From Rhopalosiphum padi (taxonomy: Eukaryota; Arthropoda; Insecta; Hemiptera; Aphididae), in contig NC_083598.1 in assembly GCF_020882245.1 (NCBI RefSeq), positions 27,689,858 through 27,753,857 of the forward strand: a stretch of 64,000 nucleotides of DNA, read 5' to 3'. The notes below the pieces were generated by a model. The model was not told the DNA's origin and searched no databases. It was given only the letters and a program-made list of their open reading frames with translations. This document shows positions 28,036-41,118 of the stretch, piece by piece (the stretch's first letter is position 1; every line of letters starts with the position of its first letter). The position numbers and the translations under genes were made by a program.

Positions 28036-30939
28036 CCAAATTGCACGAGTGTTTAGATACAACTGCGGGTATGCGGGTGCTTCAGTGTTCGATTCTATAA
28101 GAGAATAGCTCTTTCTAAATATGTTTTTAGAACGAAACTCTAATGGATAATATGTTAAGAGGTATTATATACATGTATTTTTTTTTTTTTTTTATTACTC
28201 GACAACGAGATTTCAAGTTTCACTGCTAATAATTTATTATAGAGTGCATTTTGAACTCGAAGAAAATAGTGGCAACGGGTGACATTTTCGTAACGTTATT
28301 ACGCGAGAAAATTACTCCCAAGGTAAAATTCCTTTTAAGCGAGTGGCTGCTTTGTAATTTCGTTAGTTATTGAATTATGTACGTTCTAAGGTGTCTCTCA
28401 CAACCACGACTTTTTATTATAATAATTATATATGAATGTGAACATGTTATATTATAATATACGACATATCATTTTTTTTTTTTTTTATATATATAAAGAA
28501 TAAAAATCGATTTGTTACGGTGATACGTAACTTATGTCACCAAAAAGTTGGTATTTGGTGGAATAAAACGTAATATTTATTTTCAATCTTTGACGGCGAA
28601 TATAGATTATGGGTGTATTATATTATAATATATTGTAATCTATATGGTATCGGTTAATGTAATAAGTAGTTTAGAGCTTCAACGCAAGAATTATAATTTG
28701 TAAAGTACCAATTTGCAAAATTGTTTTTTTAATGGGATTGTTAAGCATTTTTTTTCAAATAATATTTAAAGACGCCCAGCACAATGTAACTTGACTAACT
28801 CCTGCATCCCTCTAATTGTATTAAGTACAGGTAAATAATTAAAATATCAAACCTAGCAAGCACGTTTTATGTTACTTGTGTGTGTATATACGTGTATTCG
28901 TTTGACAGGTTTCTTTGTCTCTTTGCTACATCTATATTTTAATTCTATATTTTTATAAAATTTGTTGATTTAAAAAAGTATTTTTTAAAGTGTACACAAT
29001 CGGTTAAAGTGTTTGACCGACATAAAATAAATAAAAATATATAATACCAGTTTGTATAGTGTTTCCTATCGGATCTCGGTATACGTAGTTTTCCGTTTCA
29101 AACATTATACCTATAGTCGGTCAATAACAAATAACCCACCCGGTGCTTACTCTATTGCTTCTGTTATAAAATATTGTAGTTGTACATAGAAAAACAACGA
29201 GTTAAGTCTAACACAGGCGCATTCGGTCGGACCATAGTCCGTTTACCAGTCGAATAATCGTGTAAGAATCAGAATATACTTTTTATCACGATTTTTTTAT
29301 TTTGTTTAAAAAAAAATTTACAATGTTTACAATTAATTTATGATTTATAACTATGGAGGTTGTTGTTGCATATTATGACAATGAAAACCGTATATTGTCC
29401 AATGCACGATAATCGTTCGGCATGTAAAAAATATTTTATATTTTAGTATAGCCAATATTTACTTATTAATGTTCATTTGTCCACGTGTTGCATACTCGTT
29501 GTTCAGTAGGAATTATTAAGCTATAATATGGTTTATTTCATAAAAAAGACTAGTAAATTATTTAGAAAGAGAGTGAAATCATGAACATCCCACGTGCATA
29601 GAATGTGCTCTTCTTTACTATTCTATATAATGTGCATATTTGACTGATATTTTGTTTTTATCTATACATGGTAAACAATGTATTTTTTGTAGGCATCTAC
29701 TAAATATTATGAAATAGACCGCGAGTAGAGAGTGTTTACTTTATCCATTTATGGCCTGCTTTGAATAAGTTTAATAAACAAAAATAAAAATCACACATTT
29801 TCTGATTCCCTTTTGATTAGTCCGTTTCTACTTCTTTCTTGCGGAACTTATTATTTTAGTTGTCCGTTATTTTTCACAATGTAGTACTTATTTTCCTTGT
29901 TGTGTGTATCCTGGATCATTAACCGCAGCTATCCTATTACGCTGGTTAACAACGATAATAGTTGGTGTAATATCCAATTATCAACAACGTGTGAACTTCC
30001 AGAATGTGGAACTTTTAAAAATAGATATCCAGAAAGTTTATGTTATTGAAATTACGTCGAATAAACGACAACGTTAACTTATCCAATGCCGAACCGCTGA
30101 ATTGCCGTTTACATGGTGACCGAACACACATGACCAAAGGCTTGATTAATTTAATTGTTTTCAAAACGACCCAACTCAATTCAAGTAGGACCCTTTAAAA
30201 CCATTGTTTTACAGCGAACTAATGCTCTAGATTTCGGTCGGCAACTCGCCAAACTAACCGGTGAATTATCTTCGTAGTGGTCAACTGAATCCAATCCATC
30301 AAGGTGACGGATCCTTGAATGACATATTTCAACCAGACTGTCAACAACCAGCGGCCTACAAAGTGAGCAAGGTTAGCTAAGCACACCCCGTATTATTGTG
30401 AAATCAGGGATGGGTAGTATCGAAGATATACTTGTATAATTATATAATGGCATTCTAAAAATAATTTTTCATTTGAAAAAATTCGATTTATTTGTGATTT
30501 AAGAATTTATAAAAATTATTTACATATTACAATTTTATTTTTTGATAATTTGTTTAATATCTAGATAATAATGCATTTTTTTCAAAAACATAATATATAA
30601 TATTTAATTTTATTAAAAAAAAACCAAAATCGGACATTATAGTCAATTTTTCTTTTTTTATTATTGACCTGAAATGTGGTCTGTTTGAGCGAATAAGACA
30701 GTATACATAGGGTTTTTGGTAAGTTATTATTTTATAACATACTTTATATATATACTATATATAGTAATGTACTATCCAATGTACTTTTAAAATAAATAAA
30801 ATCAGATACACCATATATAATTAATAATGGACTTTAACTTTAAAAATATATTGGAATAGTCATTTATTGAGATTTAGTAATTTACAGTACAAGAAATCAA
30901 ATCACATGCATATCAAAGCCAATAATAGATACCAAATTA
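28036..30939. other. Mixed non-coding DNA with a complex patch at 29.9-30.4 kb
   Basis: AT-rich in most parts. The segment 29900-30400 has balanced composition with no microsatellites. On the plus strand a TTTTACAG|CGAACTAATGC acceptor-like site (30213) and a CAAA|GTGAGC donor-like site (30364) bound about 150 bases, but the three plus frames are closed; two minus frames are open for about 48 codons. Possible non-coding exon or old transposon, unresolved. Confidence 0.4.
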
Positions 30940-31095
30940 CAGTGGCGTACTTAGACCTGAACTTTGGGGGAAGGGGGGGGGGGGGTTTAAAGGGTTACAG
31001 GTACTAGAAATTTTAGTTTTCTCATAATAAATTAAAATCCAAAAATTTCGGGGGGGAGGGTATCCTCAAAACCCCCCTCCGTTAGTACGCCACTG
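30940..31095. mobile_element. hAT-like MITE with 8-bp target duplication
   Basis: Ten-base perfect terminal inverted repeats (CAGTGGCGTA ... TACGCCACTG), extending imperfectly inward through CTTAG/CTAAC, bound a 156-bp element. It is flanked by CCAAATTA and CCATATTA, 7 of 8 bases identical, as expected for a hAT 8-bp target site duplication. The interior has a long G run near the left end and a matching C-rich stretch near the right end, so it can fold into a hairpin. No coding capacity. Confidence 0.75.
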
Positions 31096-31425
31096 CCATA
31101 TTAATCGTATTGCTGTTATCACCTAAAATATAAAGATAAATAAATCGTCATCGATTAACGAATGTATCCCTCTGCTCCAGACACGGTGAAACCCGGCTTC
31201 GGCTTTCGAGGTCTTAAACAACTATGATAATAACGATATATAATATTCAGTAGCAATTATTGTAATCTATTTCGTTCCCAGCTGGCCGGCAAGTATTTTA
31301 CCACCGTGTTTTTCGGTATTTACGATCGTTTTTACCATTACGTAATATTTTTTTTTTTTTTTTTCATAATAGTCAGAAAATATTATTTACTTTATTTTCT
31401 TGGAGACATCACGAGGCGCTACGAG

Positions 31426-31520
31426 ATGTTTTGGCGGCGACGACACGCAAGTGTATTACTTATAACGGTGGCGGTGACGACATTGTACTTTAATGTACAA
31501 CTTCATCTACCGCGATGGTG
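31426..31520 (+). CDS. Possible first coding exon with a type II signal-anchor, unknown protein
   Basis: Within a longer open frame, an ATG with G at -3 opens MFWRRRHASVLLITVAVT followed by TLYFNVQLHLPRW. A short basic tail (RRRH), then about 17 hydrophobic residues, then a polar stretch is the layout of a type II signal-anchor, as in Golgi glycosyltransferases and sulfotransferases. A GTAATG donor-like site at 31521 would end the exon in phase 2; the T at +5 makes it weak. The patch is GC-richer than its surroundings. No catalytic domain is seen, so the layout alone does not identify an enzyme and the frame may be coincidental. Confidence 0.18.
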
Positions 31521-34293
31521 GTAATGGTCTGACGCCGTTTTATCCCTTATAAAACGTAACGTACAGTCATTATATTACCATTACATTAGAGTTCAGCAAG
31601 ACCACGTGCAGCTGTGAAACCATAGCGATATAAGGTGTTCACCGCCAAAGCGTATTGCATAATTATTCGCGTATAATATAGTTAAATGATTATACGTTTA
31701 TATGTATACGTATAGGTGTGTATAATTAAACCGCATAACATCATAAATCATGATAATGTGTGGTTTACTGTAAATTGTAACATATATACGTCTTCGAAAA
31801 AAAAACTATTGACATTTTTTTTTTTTTTTTTTTGTCACCAGTGTTAAATCTTAACTACGATCTATGATGGTTAGATAAAAGAATTTTTTAAAATTAAAGG
31901 ATACTATATCGATGATTTAGCTCTTATAATATAGTGTTGTGACTATTATTGTGTAATACGATCTAAATTGAAAATTATTTGGCCGCAACTATTGTCTTTT
32001 CTATTGCATCGATTTTCCCATTTATTTTTATAATAAGTAAATACCGCTCAATGCGCTAAAGTTATATGCTCCGTTCGTATATTCTGTCTTTGTTATAGTT
32101 TGCATTGTGTTTGTGTTAAACGAGAAATATTCCTGTATGAATACAAGACACGGAAAACTCTTTAACCATAAACTCGTTAAAATATTGTTTGTATAGATAT
32201 AGGTACCTACCTACACTAATTTTTGCTTTTTGGACGATTTACAAGTTGTTTTCTCCATACAGTACGGTTTTATTTGATAAGTATTTTATTATTCGCTCAT
32301 TGACGAACCTTAGTTTTGATGGCTATAGCTATATATGTTTCACAGTGGGCCATATAGTTAAATTATAATAATATTGTATTCGTCTCTGATAAATTAGTTT
32401 TTCGCAAATAACTCATGTTATTTTACTATGGACTACGATGATGCATATAGTATATTTAATTATTATGTCGTATTTAATATTTACTTATTATTAACGTTCG
32501 TTTTTTTTCAACGGTTTGGGATTATTTTTAAAGTTTCTATTTGCGTATAATTTGTGTATTTCGTATACAAACATTATAATATAAATGATCAAAAAGTATT
32601 TGTGTAAACAATTTCCTTCTTTCGGTGCACACAAAACATATATTACAGTAAATATACAGTGTGTATTTGTGCGTGTGTGTGTGTGTGTATGTGTGTATGT
32701 ACATGCCTGTGTTGTTTACCGTTTAGCGTTTAATTTTCCTATATTTTCGTACTCAAATATTAAAATACTCTCAAAGAGAAAACTTTTCACCGCTCGTTTT
32801 TCTTTTGAAATTAATATGTATTATTACATGTACCTATAGTTTTAAACAACAAAACAACAGATAATTTAAAATCAAAAGATTAACCTTTTTGAGCACTATA
32901 CATAATAATATGTTTTTTATGATGTTCTTCTAATCAATAACAATAATAATATGATAACTATTGTTTTTGCTAACAATATACTATTATTTAGTATAATATC
33001 TAACTGATCGACATCCGTTAACATTTAACAATATATGTTATTAGTATATTACTAAAATAATTATTACGTTCCGGGATATCAGGTATTTCCAATCAATTCA
33101 ATCATATTATCATGAAATCATCACCATTAAAATACAGAGTAATTCAAAAGCATTCACCCGAATGAAAATTGATAAAGTCAGCAACCGTAAATTTCAGGTT
33201 AACTACCTATGTACAATTGATGATATAGGTTAGTCAAGTTTATTTTCGTTTTATTATTATTATTTCTTTTATTTTTTGTTAATGGTAAGCACTAAGCATG
33301 TATGTGAGCGTTTGTGATTAGCAAACTGCCGTTATTCAATTTCAACTTTCGAGATGAAATATTAAAAATAGTGTGTTTTTAATGTCGTAATGTCAGTGGC
33401 CAAGAGAGGGTCATATTGAATATTTTTATACATTGCGCACTATATCAAAAATTAATTGTTTTAAGAATATTTTTTACTTCATCCCATCCCCGTAACATCA
33501 TTTTTTTTAAATAAATATGAATTTTTGAAATCGGATAGATTTTTCCATGGCTGTATGTATAATATAATATTTTAGTGCGTTTCGTTGTTGTTATTTGCCG
33601 TAATGTTGGTTTTTCGTTGAGCCGTACGAATAAGTAAATAAGTGCGTAGTAATTGAACTTTCCACGCGCAAAACATTAATAACTGAGTTGATAAATTTAA
33701 TGAGAAGTAACGTCAATAATGGGCTGTAAATTTGTAATAATAAACGATTAGGTTAGTTCGTTAACCCGAATCTCAAGTGGTGTGGTGTTCGTTTCTGAAC
33801 AATGGGCGGGTAGTAATTCCAAGTGTCTTGACATATGGTAATATAAATAATAAGGGTTGGTGTAATGTCATACGATATTACATAATACCCGCACACACGT
33901 AACCATATAAAATATTTTATGTTAATATTAGTATATTATTGTGCCTGTAGATGTCACGTGGACTGGATATTTTTTTCAATCCCGATACTTGACGCATGAA
34001 GGAAATAATAATATTGTATTATAATATTCCACACCAGTCTGTTATTATTATTATTATTATTACTATTATAATGATGTGACACTTTCGAGTGCAAACCATC
34101 TCTTTTCATTATGATAACTACCTGTCTATTCGTCGTAACGCAATTGCATGACTACAACTATCGAGCTGAACTTTATTGGAAAAAAAAAAACCTCGTCAGA
34201 AAGTCATTATCGATGTAATTCGAAACAGGTTCGACGTAGACTCCTGCCCATTGGCGCTTGACGTTTTAACATAGGCTATACAATAGTCTATAA
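31521..34293. other. AT-rich non-coding DNA
   Basis: Contains a (GT)n tract and, near 33395, CAGTGGCCAAGAGAGG, which resembles a hAT end but has no partner. Nothing else recognised. Confidence 0.6.
32671..32700 (+). repeat. (GT)n microsatellite
   Basis: GT repeats with two GTAT interruptions; the local 84-codon open frame (VCVCVCV) is a by-product. Confidence 0.9.
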
Positions 34294-34905
34294 CAGTGGT
34301 CTTCAACCTTTTTCACTAGCCACTCACTTTTTTTTTGTAAAAAATTTTTTCTCGAATCATGACGTCATCTTGGGTAGCTGTGAAAGAAAAAAATATGAAG
34401 ATAAAAAAAGCTTAATATACCATTGTAGATGTACCGATATAATTATAATACGAACTAAAAAAAAATTTGATTTATGTAGGAAGTATTTTGTTTTTGTTTT
34501 CTGTGATATATAATATTATGTTATATTATGTACGTAATACAAAAAATAATTAATGTGATGTTTGGATTTGACTGTTTTCACTTAATAAATTCTACCTTGG
34601 TTCGATTTTACATAGTGTAATCCGTAAATCATGTTCGGCATGAAGTAAGCTTCTTTTTAGAGTTTTAAGATAGGACATATAGTGGAAAATCCCTTTACAC
34701 ATAAATAAGTTGTTGGAAATATTATAGCATAATAATATCATATTAAAATTAAACGCTGCGTGAAAGGTTTTTATTTATAATTTATAATTTATCGTAGTTT
34801 TATAATCTTATTATTTTTATTTTTATAAGAAAAGACCTGCCGCGATCCATTTTTAAAGCTTGTGGAACCCAAAATTGGGTCACGACCCATCGGTTGAACA
34901 CACTG
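34294..34905. mobile_element. Non-autonomous hAT-like element, 612 bp
   Basis: The left end reads CAGTGGTCTTCAACC and the right end GGTTGAACACACTG, an inverted pair closely matching the CAGTGGTTCTCAACC termini of hAT elements. Flanks are GTCTATAA and GTTATAA, a target duplication with one base lost. The region just inside the right end has CCGCGATCC and GGGTCACGACCCA, also typical of hAT subterminal sequence. No transposase reading frame is left. Confidence 0.7.
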
Positions 34906-35179
34906 GTTATAATATTCCGCTAAATCCTTTGATCAATAAGACAATAAAATATAATGAAAAGGCTTTCAAAGTCACATTTTTACATACATATAATAATTAT
35001 AATACCCATAATACTAGTTAATAGTGAATTATTATCCGTTGGCAATTCATCACACACCCACTTACCCAAATAAAAAATCAGAAGTGTCCGCCTCTCGATT
35101 ATCCCATCGCTCTACCACTGCTACTACCTATATGAATATATCATGTGTTTTTTTTATATATATAATATGTGTTGTATTT

Positions 35180-36320
35180 TATTACGATATTGCACCGGAA
35201 GTTGGCAGCGACCCTCGTCGGTCGGACACGCACGTCCGATTGAAAACGTACTCTCGGGTATATAATATAATACAGTAGCAACGACCAAAGTATCGGCGTC
35301 CAGTTTGTGCGTGGCTGGGGGATACGAGGGAGGGGGGTTAGATTTTTGCCGATCATTATAGGTATAGTCGCTGGACCAGTCAGAGGCCCACTATAATGCG
35401 GTCGCGTTAAACGCTCGACCGGAACACAGCAGTCGTGTGCAAACGTCCCTGTACGAGTGTATATAATGCTTCATCGCTAGCTCGCGCGGGCGGGCTCGTG
35501 TGCGTATTAATATTTCCTTCTCGTGTGTGCGTATTGATATTTTCTCTCGAGTGACCTCACGTATGTGTGTGCGTGCGTGTGAGTGTGTGTCGATATTTCC
35601 TCACCACCCACATACGAGTTATGTATGTATATATATATAATACGTATTATGTACGGGTTTTATTTACTCGTCGTCGTCGTCGGTCGTGTAACGTCGTCAC
35701 GTCCGGTCGGTATATCATCAAAGAACACGTCGCTATACACAAGCCATATATATGTGTGTTTAATGTATATATAATATATATATATAGGAGATACGCTGCG
35801 ACGACGACGGAGACTATCGTGACAACTATGCGCCATTCGAATATCGAGAGAGAGAGAGAGAGATAAAAAAAAGAGACCAAAAACCAGAGACACACTCGTC
35901 GCTTTATCTCGAGTCGCCCCTCGTGTATAATAATAATATCTCGTCGTATTGTTTCGATACACTCCTCCGCCGATCGTTTCCTCACGTCACGTTTGCGCCA
36001 ACGGGTTCGGTTTTATTACCCGCGTTTTACGACACCGCGTCGTCGTCAACTTCCCCCGCACGGCTCGATCAATCTTACTTTCCGAATTCCGGTGCACGCC
36101 GGCGAAATTTACCACAGCGTATACCTACGACTATAATATTCATCGGTTATAATAACGACGATGTTTTCCAGTCATTCTTTATGCGCACATCGCGATAATT
36201 ACGAATTACTGTTTGCAGATTTATTGTTATTGCACACATTTCCACGCGATTACGGTAATATTATTACTCCGTCCGGGGGTGGCCTCTGCGCACCGGAGAC
36301 GCGGAGTCCGCTCCATATAT
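35180..36320. promoter_or_regulatory. Largest CpG-rich patch, candidate promoter / 5' UTR region
   Basis: About 1.1 kb with many CG dinucleotides (CTCGCGCGGGCGGGCTCG, CGTCGTCGTCGTCGG, CGCCGATCGTTTCC), a (GA)n run at 35846-35863 and TA/TG microsatellites. GAGA tracts and CpG richness are common at insect promoters. Overlapping frames of 60-110 codons occur on both strands at the same place, which shows that GC-rich composition, not coding, keeps them open. Confidence 0.3.
35846..35863 (+). repeat. (GA)9 microsatellite
   Basis: Uninterrupted GA repeat inside the CpG-rich patch at 35.2-36.3 kb. Confidence 0.9.
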
Positions 36321-37454
36321 TATTACAATAGTATGCCTGTAACTGTATTATTTTATATTCCTATGTGCGTCATTCGTAACGTCTTGACAATTCAAAGTAA
36401 ATTAATATATTTACGACGTTTTCGTTTGTTTATTTTCTATAATATTATAATATATGATTTTTGTATACAATATACGATTTAATATATAGTTTTATTATTT
36501 CATAAATGCCGGAGTGCGTTCAAGGTGTTTAAAATTATAAAACGCAATATTAATATAATAACTAATAATAAGGTATATTATATATTATTTTTTGTCCATT
36601 GCTGGTCAAGGAGAAGTTGTTATTTTACAGAGCTGTGTCTACTGGTTAAGTAGGACGTTACATATAGCAGCACATGCTGCGGTTACCAGTCATAACGATT
36701 GAACGCGGTTCGTTGACGGTAGGTCTCGACGGGCGACGAGAAAACAAGATAATTATTATGTAGCGAGACCAATATTTTTTAATTAAAATAAAGTGTTGGG
36801 GGTAAAAAAAGGCCTTCGAATAAACAATAATATATATTAATGTAATTAATATTATATGATGTATACATATTATTTAAAATAAATCAATTTCTATAAACGC
36901 ACGCGGTGTCAATACAGAATCTTTAATCCAAGCCCTGAGGATTAAATTATGTACTACGTATTGATGTTAAAATAAATACAATTTGACTATGAAAAAACTA
37001 ATTAGATAAGTTAATCGTACTCCGTAATCTGAAATTCAATCATTTGCCATGATTTAATTTATTCAGCTCAATTTTAATTAATATTAAAATAGGTTTTTAA
37101 TAATAATACAATACACGGACATATTTTATTGAAAATTATCAATTTTAAATAATAGATTAGTATTATAATCCTTGCAAAGTTTTAATCGTCGGTAATCATA
37201 GAGCTTTTTCCATAACATTGTTATTAATTAGATTATATTGAAATTCAGAGATTACTCTAATGTAAATTTATAACTATAATATGTTCTGTGTTTAAACCCT
37301 ATACCATTTTTTAAATATATATATATAGTATTATGGTGTGTTCTTTATAAGCATTTGTGATTCATTGCAGATAATATAGTGATTTGTGAATGTCCATCAA
37401 TATAGCACATACAAGACTATTAGTGGTATTGTGGATGAAAAACATTTATATAAT
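36321..37454. other. AT-rich non-coding DNA downstream of the main CpG patch
   Basis: A balanced-composition stretch at 36600-36760 has a long-range ACTGGT/ACCAGT pair around GCAGCACATGCTGC. It does not fold as a tRNA and has no frame. Confidence 0.5.
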
Positions 37455-38530
37455 CCAGGGGAGTCGCTCTGCTTTTTAGGTTTCGAGTGTACATCATCAT
37501 TGAGTAGATCAATAGATGAGTTAAATTTGAATACGAAAATAAATCATTGTAAATGAAAAATTATTATGAGTAGAGATGTCTATCACACGTGTGCAGATAT
37601 TTTTAAGATATTGTCTATATAATTCTATAAGTTTAGTCATTTGTTTTCTTATAAGTATAAAAGGTAAGTTGAACTGATTTTAGTAAAAGCATCGAATATA
37701 ATATTATATTATTAATAATTTAAATATTATTTGTATAAGTACCAACGTATATTATATAGAATGGAGTGAATAGGATATTGTATAAATAGCTTAAATTAAT
37801 CTAAATATTTTAAAAACGTTATCATGTATACAAAATAATATATTTAACAAGGAAAAGTTTTGAATCTCAATTTTAATATGATTTTTAAATACAATATACC
37901 AAATAAAATTGATAAATGAAAAATACTTCAATTCTGTATAAATATTCAATTTTTAAAATTTGTCATTATTTTAAATTAGTTGTACAAAAAAATAAAAAGA
38001 CTATATAATTTTGATATTTTTAAAATACTATTTAAGTTAACATTTAAAGAAATTGTGTATTACATTTTCAAGTTTTTTAATTAACCAAAAATCAACAATT
38101 TTATCAAAATAAAAAAATGAAAAATACTAAATATCTATGAATACATAATAGACTAAAATAGAGAACTGAAGTATTTTGAAAATTATATTGTTTTTATAAG
38201 ATTTTAATATGATTATATGAATAGCTTGTGAAGAATTCAAGTATCTACAGTTATTCATTTTTGAATTACACAATATTGTAAAACCAATATATTCATCGTT
38301 CCGCTTTAAATCTTCTAAATTATTTTTTTTTCAGATATGGAGTGTTGAAATATTCAAGATATGCAATTCGTTATGTTCAAATTTAAATATAATTTAATTA
38401 ATATTTTAAACAATTGAAATAGAAACTTTATTTTTGGTAGAATATTATTACTGTGAAAATAATAAATCTGAAGAATAAAGATTCTGTTGCAAATTTTGCA
38501 AATTAAATTTCACTTTTTTAATTTGTTTTT
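37455..38530 (+). repeat. Dispersed aphid-type repeat, copy 1 (degraded)
   Basis: Marked by GAGTTAAATTTGAATACG near its left part, AATCATTGTAAATGAAAAA after it, and GTATCTACAGTTATTCATTT about 0.8 kb later. These are the same landmarks in the same order as in the clearer copies at 38.7, 41.1 and 54.3 kb. Borders are approximate and the right-hand terminal motif is not clear. Confidence 0.4.
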
Positions 38531-38718
38531 CATTAACCCATATTATAAAACGTATACTCGTACACATTTTATACTACTTATTACTTACTAATTATTTCAT
38601 TTTCCTAATACATTTTTATCGGCTTTTTTGTGTATTATACATTTATATATTCTTATTTCTGAAAGTATATACACTACAATATATAACAATAATAAACGGA
38701 AAACAGTAGGCAAGTGTG

Positions 38719-39352
38719 TACATTAGGAGTCGAGTGTGTTATTGTTATTGGCATTTTAAATTTGAATTCAATGATGTATCATTGTATACAAAACATGATC
38801 TGAGTGAAGAAGGTCAGAGTGTAGACTTAAGATTTACTAATTTTTACGGTTTTTATGAATATTGTTAAAATTCGAACATAAAACGCATATAAAAAAATAC
38901 TGAAACTGTAGATTCAAAGTATTTTGTAATACATTTTCAAGAATTTCTACCCAGAAAAATACTTATTAATTAACATTTAAAAAAAAATTAGAATTTTATT
39001 ATAAATAAAACACGATAATACAAACATTTGATGACAATTTTAAATATCTATAGTTATTCGTTTTCAAGTAACATTAAAAAAAACAAAACTGATTTTGTCA
39101 AATATTGTATTTACGTGAAAATTCTCGTTTTTTCTTTATTTTTTGTTTGTTTTTCATGATTATAAAAATAAGTACTGGGGATTTTTGAATTTCTTTAAAG
39201 TAAAAAATAAATCCAATTTGGTATCTATAACTACCCCCATTTTTAAAAAATCAAAGCATTATTTTATCGACTACTTATTATGTTCTTGTGGACAAAAAAA
39301 AATATATATAATATTAATAGCAATACATTCATTGCTTCGCTTAGAATCTAAA
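38719..39352 (+). repeat. Dispersed aphid-type repeat, copy 2
   Basis: Left landmark TTAAATTTGAATTCAATGAT followed by GTATCATTGTATACAAAACA and TGATCTGAGTGAAGAAGGTC; middle landmark AATATCTATAGTTATTCGTT; right end ATACATTCATTGCTTCGCTT plus AGAATCTAAA. I remember these motifs as one abundant non-coding repeat of aphid genomes. About 630 bp, no coding capacity. Confidence 0.6.
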
Positions 39353-39689
39353 AATATTTAAATATGTTGTAAGGATGTATCTAAAAAGTTCAACATAATA
39401 GCATACGTCATCAATCAAAAACCAATAATTATTATTTTTCTTGTTTATTATTCTTTGACTTTTGCGATGTTGTTTTTTTTTCATCATAATCAATGGATCT
39501 TAAAAGATTGAACCAGAATTTCGGGTAACCCAAAAATTTACTCTTTTCATAAAAATATGTGCATATTTATTTACTGTTATAGTATTATACACAAAATGTA
39601 TATTACGTAGGTAATACATAACACAACATTGTGATTTTTAAGCACGGCGTACTGAGTTTTAAGTACCTACCAATTTATTAGAAAAAAAA

Positions 39690-39803
39690 TAAGACTTGTG
39701 AGTGGAGTCTGGATATTCAAGACCCAACGATTACAACCCACCCACCTCAAATATGAAATGGGTGCTTGAGCACTTTTTTAGATTCGTGTACCCGCTACTG
39801 ATC
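39690..39803 (-). mobile_element. One end of a hAT-like MITE
   Basis: Read on the minus strand, the segment starts CAGTAGCGGGTACACGAATC and continues with AAGTGCTCAAGCACCCATTT and GGTGGGTGGGTTG. This resembles the CAGTGGCG...GCTCGAGCACCC termini of hAT MITEs common in insects. No matching opposite end was found nearby, so only a fragment is claimed. Confidence 0.35.
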
Positions 39804-41118
39804 ATAACAATAGTGTACAAAGAAAACTTTATAGGTAAATACATTATTTGATAAAACGTGCAGATATTTTCTAGAAATATCATCAGTCAAACTTAAACCA
39901 TTCTATTGGTTGATTTAAATGCCACTTTTCAGGAAAAAAAATAATACACAAATACACATAAAAGATAAATATCAAAAATAAAATTATCTAACTTTAGTAT
40001 ATTTTAAAATCCTATTATTTTGGTGGTTTCGAACTTCAAAAAACTTGAAACACCTTTCAATAAACTGCGTATTTTTTAAATACTTACATAACTACATGTA
40101 GACATGTAGTACGCGTATAGGCAGATCAGAAATAATTACGCGCATTTTATGTTTATTACTTTCTAGTTCCTACGATCAGTGTATAATGTAAAAAACAATA
40201 AAGATTATTATGTCCTATAAATCACAGACGAACGTGGTCACTTTGTCGTTTGGTGTAGTTATTATTATTACTGTTGTTTGACGCACAGATAGCTACAACA
40301 GATTGTAACCACACTTGGCGAAATCGCATTATTTTTAAGTACATTTTAAAGCAGTTGATATTAAATCGAATAAGAAAAACATAAAAAAAAGTTAATTTGA
40401 ACGTTTTCAGCAGAAGTGTTTGTAAGTATGGAGCTGTGATGCAGAACGTACACGTAGTGTAACATATATATATAGTATATGTGTGTTTGTATGTTTGTGT
40501 GTGTATAGGTGTTTAAAATTCAAGAAGAATAAAGTATTAAAAGAATAAAGTTAGTAGGGGAGCTGTAAAACATTAAGAATACCTACAAATAAATAAGCAA
40601 ACAGGGACGAAGAAAATAATAATAAAACGACCAAAAATACCTACGACTTTGCATATATACTATAGCGTAATTGCTGGAACGATTAAAGTATAGGCGTATG
40701 GGCGCGTCATTTCAATACTTAGCCATTGGTGCCAAAATGTTTATAGGACATTTTTAAATCATTATCATTTACCAGACATGTTATTTTAGTTTATAGTTTA
40801 TTATATAGTATTTAAAAGGTAAGTATAAAATATAAACAAATATAATACAATATATTTTTAGAATTTTAAATTATAATATTTCGATGGAAAATTATTGCTA
40901 AGTTTTTTGTCAATGCGATTAGGACTTTTAGTTCATATCCGTAGTTATAACTTGTACAAACTACAAAACAGTATTATTATGGAAATTATCTTTTTATTAT
41001 TGTTATTAGTTATTTATAATATATTATATTATATTAATATATTATCGGATTATCCGTTGGTAGTTGGCAATTTGTCAGAACATAATAAAAATATATTTGA
41101 AACATAAAAATAGGCGGT

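Noticed and set aside
33395..33420. CAGTGGCCAAGAGAGG as a hAT terminus
   Set aside because: No matching inverted end or target duplication within 1 kb.
35647..35985. Overlapping frames of 60-112 codons on both strands
   Set aside because: Simultaneous openness in several frames through GA and TA repeats; no coding signature separates any of them.
36630..36720. tRNA-like or structured RNA candidate
   Set aside because: The ACTGGT/ACCAGT pair and GCAGCACATGCTGC hairpin do not make a cloverleaf; no T-loop GTTCRANNC at the right distance.
40091..40110. ACTACATGT-AG-ACATGTAGT inverted repeat as a binding site
   Set aside because: A perfect 9-bp pair, but it does not fit a known element and may be chance in AT-rich DNA.
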